A model generated the notes under the pieces. It ran no database searches. It saw only the letters and a program-made list of their open reading frames with translations, and was not told the DNA's origin. From Planctomycetaceae bacterium (lineage in GTDB: Bacteria; Planctomycetota; Planctomycetia; Pirellulales; UBA1268), in assembly GCA_947449135.1 (NCBI GenBank), contig CANFQO010000021.1, positions 1 to 42,796 on the forward strand: a DNA stretch of 42,796 bases, in the 5' to 3' direction. The position numbers were made by a program, and so were the translations under genes. Every line of letters starts with the position of its first letter. Within the stretch, counting starts at the first letter, position 1. Of the stretch, positions 42,310 to 42,796 are shown one piece after another.

Positions 42310-42796
42310 ATGCCGCTGACAGACCTGCCGGAACTGGTATCGCTCGAATCCCATGCTGAGGGCGTGCGGATTCCTCCGGGAGTCACCGTGCCGCTCACCG
42401 ACCGCGTGCGGGCGCTCCTCGACACCGCCGAGATGCGGCGGCTGGCGCGGGTCAGCCAGCTCGGCCTCGTGTCGCTCGTCTATCCCGGCGCCGTTCATTC
42501 GCGGCTCGAGCACTCGCTGGGGGTCTACCGGCGGTCGCTCGAGTTTCTGGCGCGGCTCAAGCATGACCCCCGGTTTATCGCCGTCGTAACCGAGGCCGAT
42601 GCGGCGGCGTTTGTGGTGGCGGCGCTGGTGCACGACATTGGCCACTGGCCCTTCTGCCATCCGATCGAAGACGTCGGCCTGCAGCAGTTTCCCCGGCACG
42701 AATCGCTGGTGCAGGGCATCCTCGCCGAGGGCGAGCCAGCCAAAGTGCTCGCGGGCTCGTGGGGCGTCGATCCTGCCCGTGTCGCGGCCCTGATCA
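42310..42796 (+). CDS. HD-domain phosphohydrolase, N-terminal part (runs off the window)
   Basis: The first 162 residues of an HD-superfamily metal-dependent hydrolase, in the branch of dGTPase-like and YdhJ-like proteins. The visible motif residues are RVSQLGLVSLVYPGAVHSRL, EHSLGVYRR, and VVAALVHDIGHWPFCHPIED with the diagnostic His-Asp pair. GGAG is six bases upstream of the ATG at 42310. The frame is open to the last base, so the end is outside. Substrate unknown; nucleotide triphosphates are likely from the family. Confidence 0.82.
   Translation, partial: MPLTDLPELVSLESHAEGVRIPPGVTVPLTDRVRALLDTAEMRRLARVSQLGLVSLVYPGAVHSRLEHSLGVYRRSLEFLARLKHDPRFIAVVTEADAAAFVVAALVHDIGHWPFCHPIEDVGLQQFPRHESLVQGILAEGEPAKVLAGSWGVDPARVAALI

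Overview
The window is a 42.8 kb, GC-rich, densely coding piece of a bacterial chromosome. It most likely comes from the phylum Planctomycetota. That is an inference from three traits: several small Cys4 zinc-ribbon proteins of a planctomycete style, menaquinone synthesis by the futalosine route, and dispersed palindromes that translate as PPASAGGF or SPGFRRG. I see no rRNA, tRNA, CRISPR array, prophage or transposase gene. The first and last genes (trpS and an HD-domain phosphohydrolase) are cut by the window edges.

Layout, left half. The 3' part of trpS overlaps acpS (+), followed by a palindromic repeat. topA (-) and a PpiD/SurA-like membrane protein (+) are divergent. glgB (-) and a small methyltransferase (+) follow. 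Next come a class-I glutamine-amidotransferase-like protein lacking its nucleophilic cysteine (-), a 540-base gene-free stretch, and miaA (-), which is head-to-head with hisE-hisG (+). After hisG lies a DUF4160-DUF2442 gene pair bounded on both sides by nearly identical palindromes. The minus strand then carries menaquinone genes (mqnA, mqnC and an mqnX-like deaminase) and an ABC exporter operon (lipoprotein-like or membrane accessory protein, ATPase, permease). A candidate sigma-54 promoter precedes a small zinc-ribbon gene, and aroA is divergent from an iron-type alcohol dehydrogenase.

Layout, right half. A long minus-strand run reads amino-acid substrate-binding protein, hicA, hicB, permease, ATPase, an ADP-ribosylglycohydrolase-like protein and ovoA. 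It joins amino-acid uptake to ovothiol synthesis, with a toxin-antitoxin pair and its likely operator in the middle. Upstream is a polysaccharide pyruvyl transferase-like gene. A second minus-strand operon holds a STAS-domain fusion protein, a LivH-like permease, an ATPase and a TrpX-like binding protein. The end of the window contains a YdcZ-type membrane protein, an exported rhodanese, a Uup-type ABC-F protein, two small hypothetical proteins, a YbgC-like thioesterase, an ACT-domain protein, two zinc-ribbon proteins and the partial HD hydrolase.

The most interesting points are the ovothiol/transport operon with embedded hicAB and an 11-bp perfect inverted repeat, the palindrome-bounded DUF4160-DUF2442 cassette, two families of dispersed palindromes with three copies each, the Cys-to-Gly amidotransferase, the STAS-ABC operon and the sigma-54 promoter. 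All function calls are from reading motifs by eye; no database search was possible.
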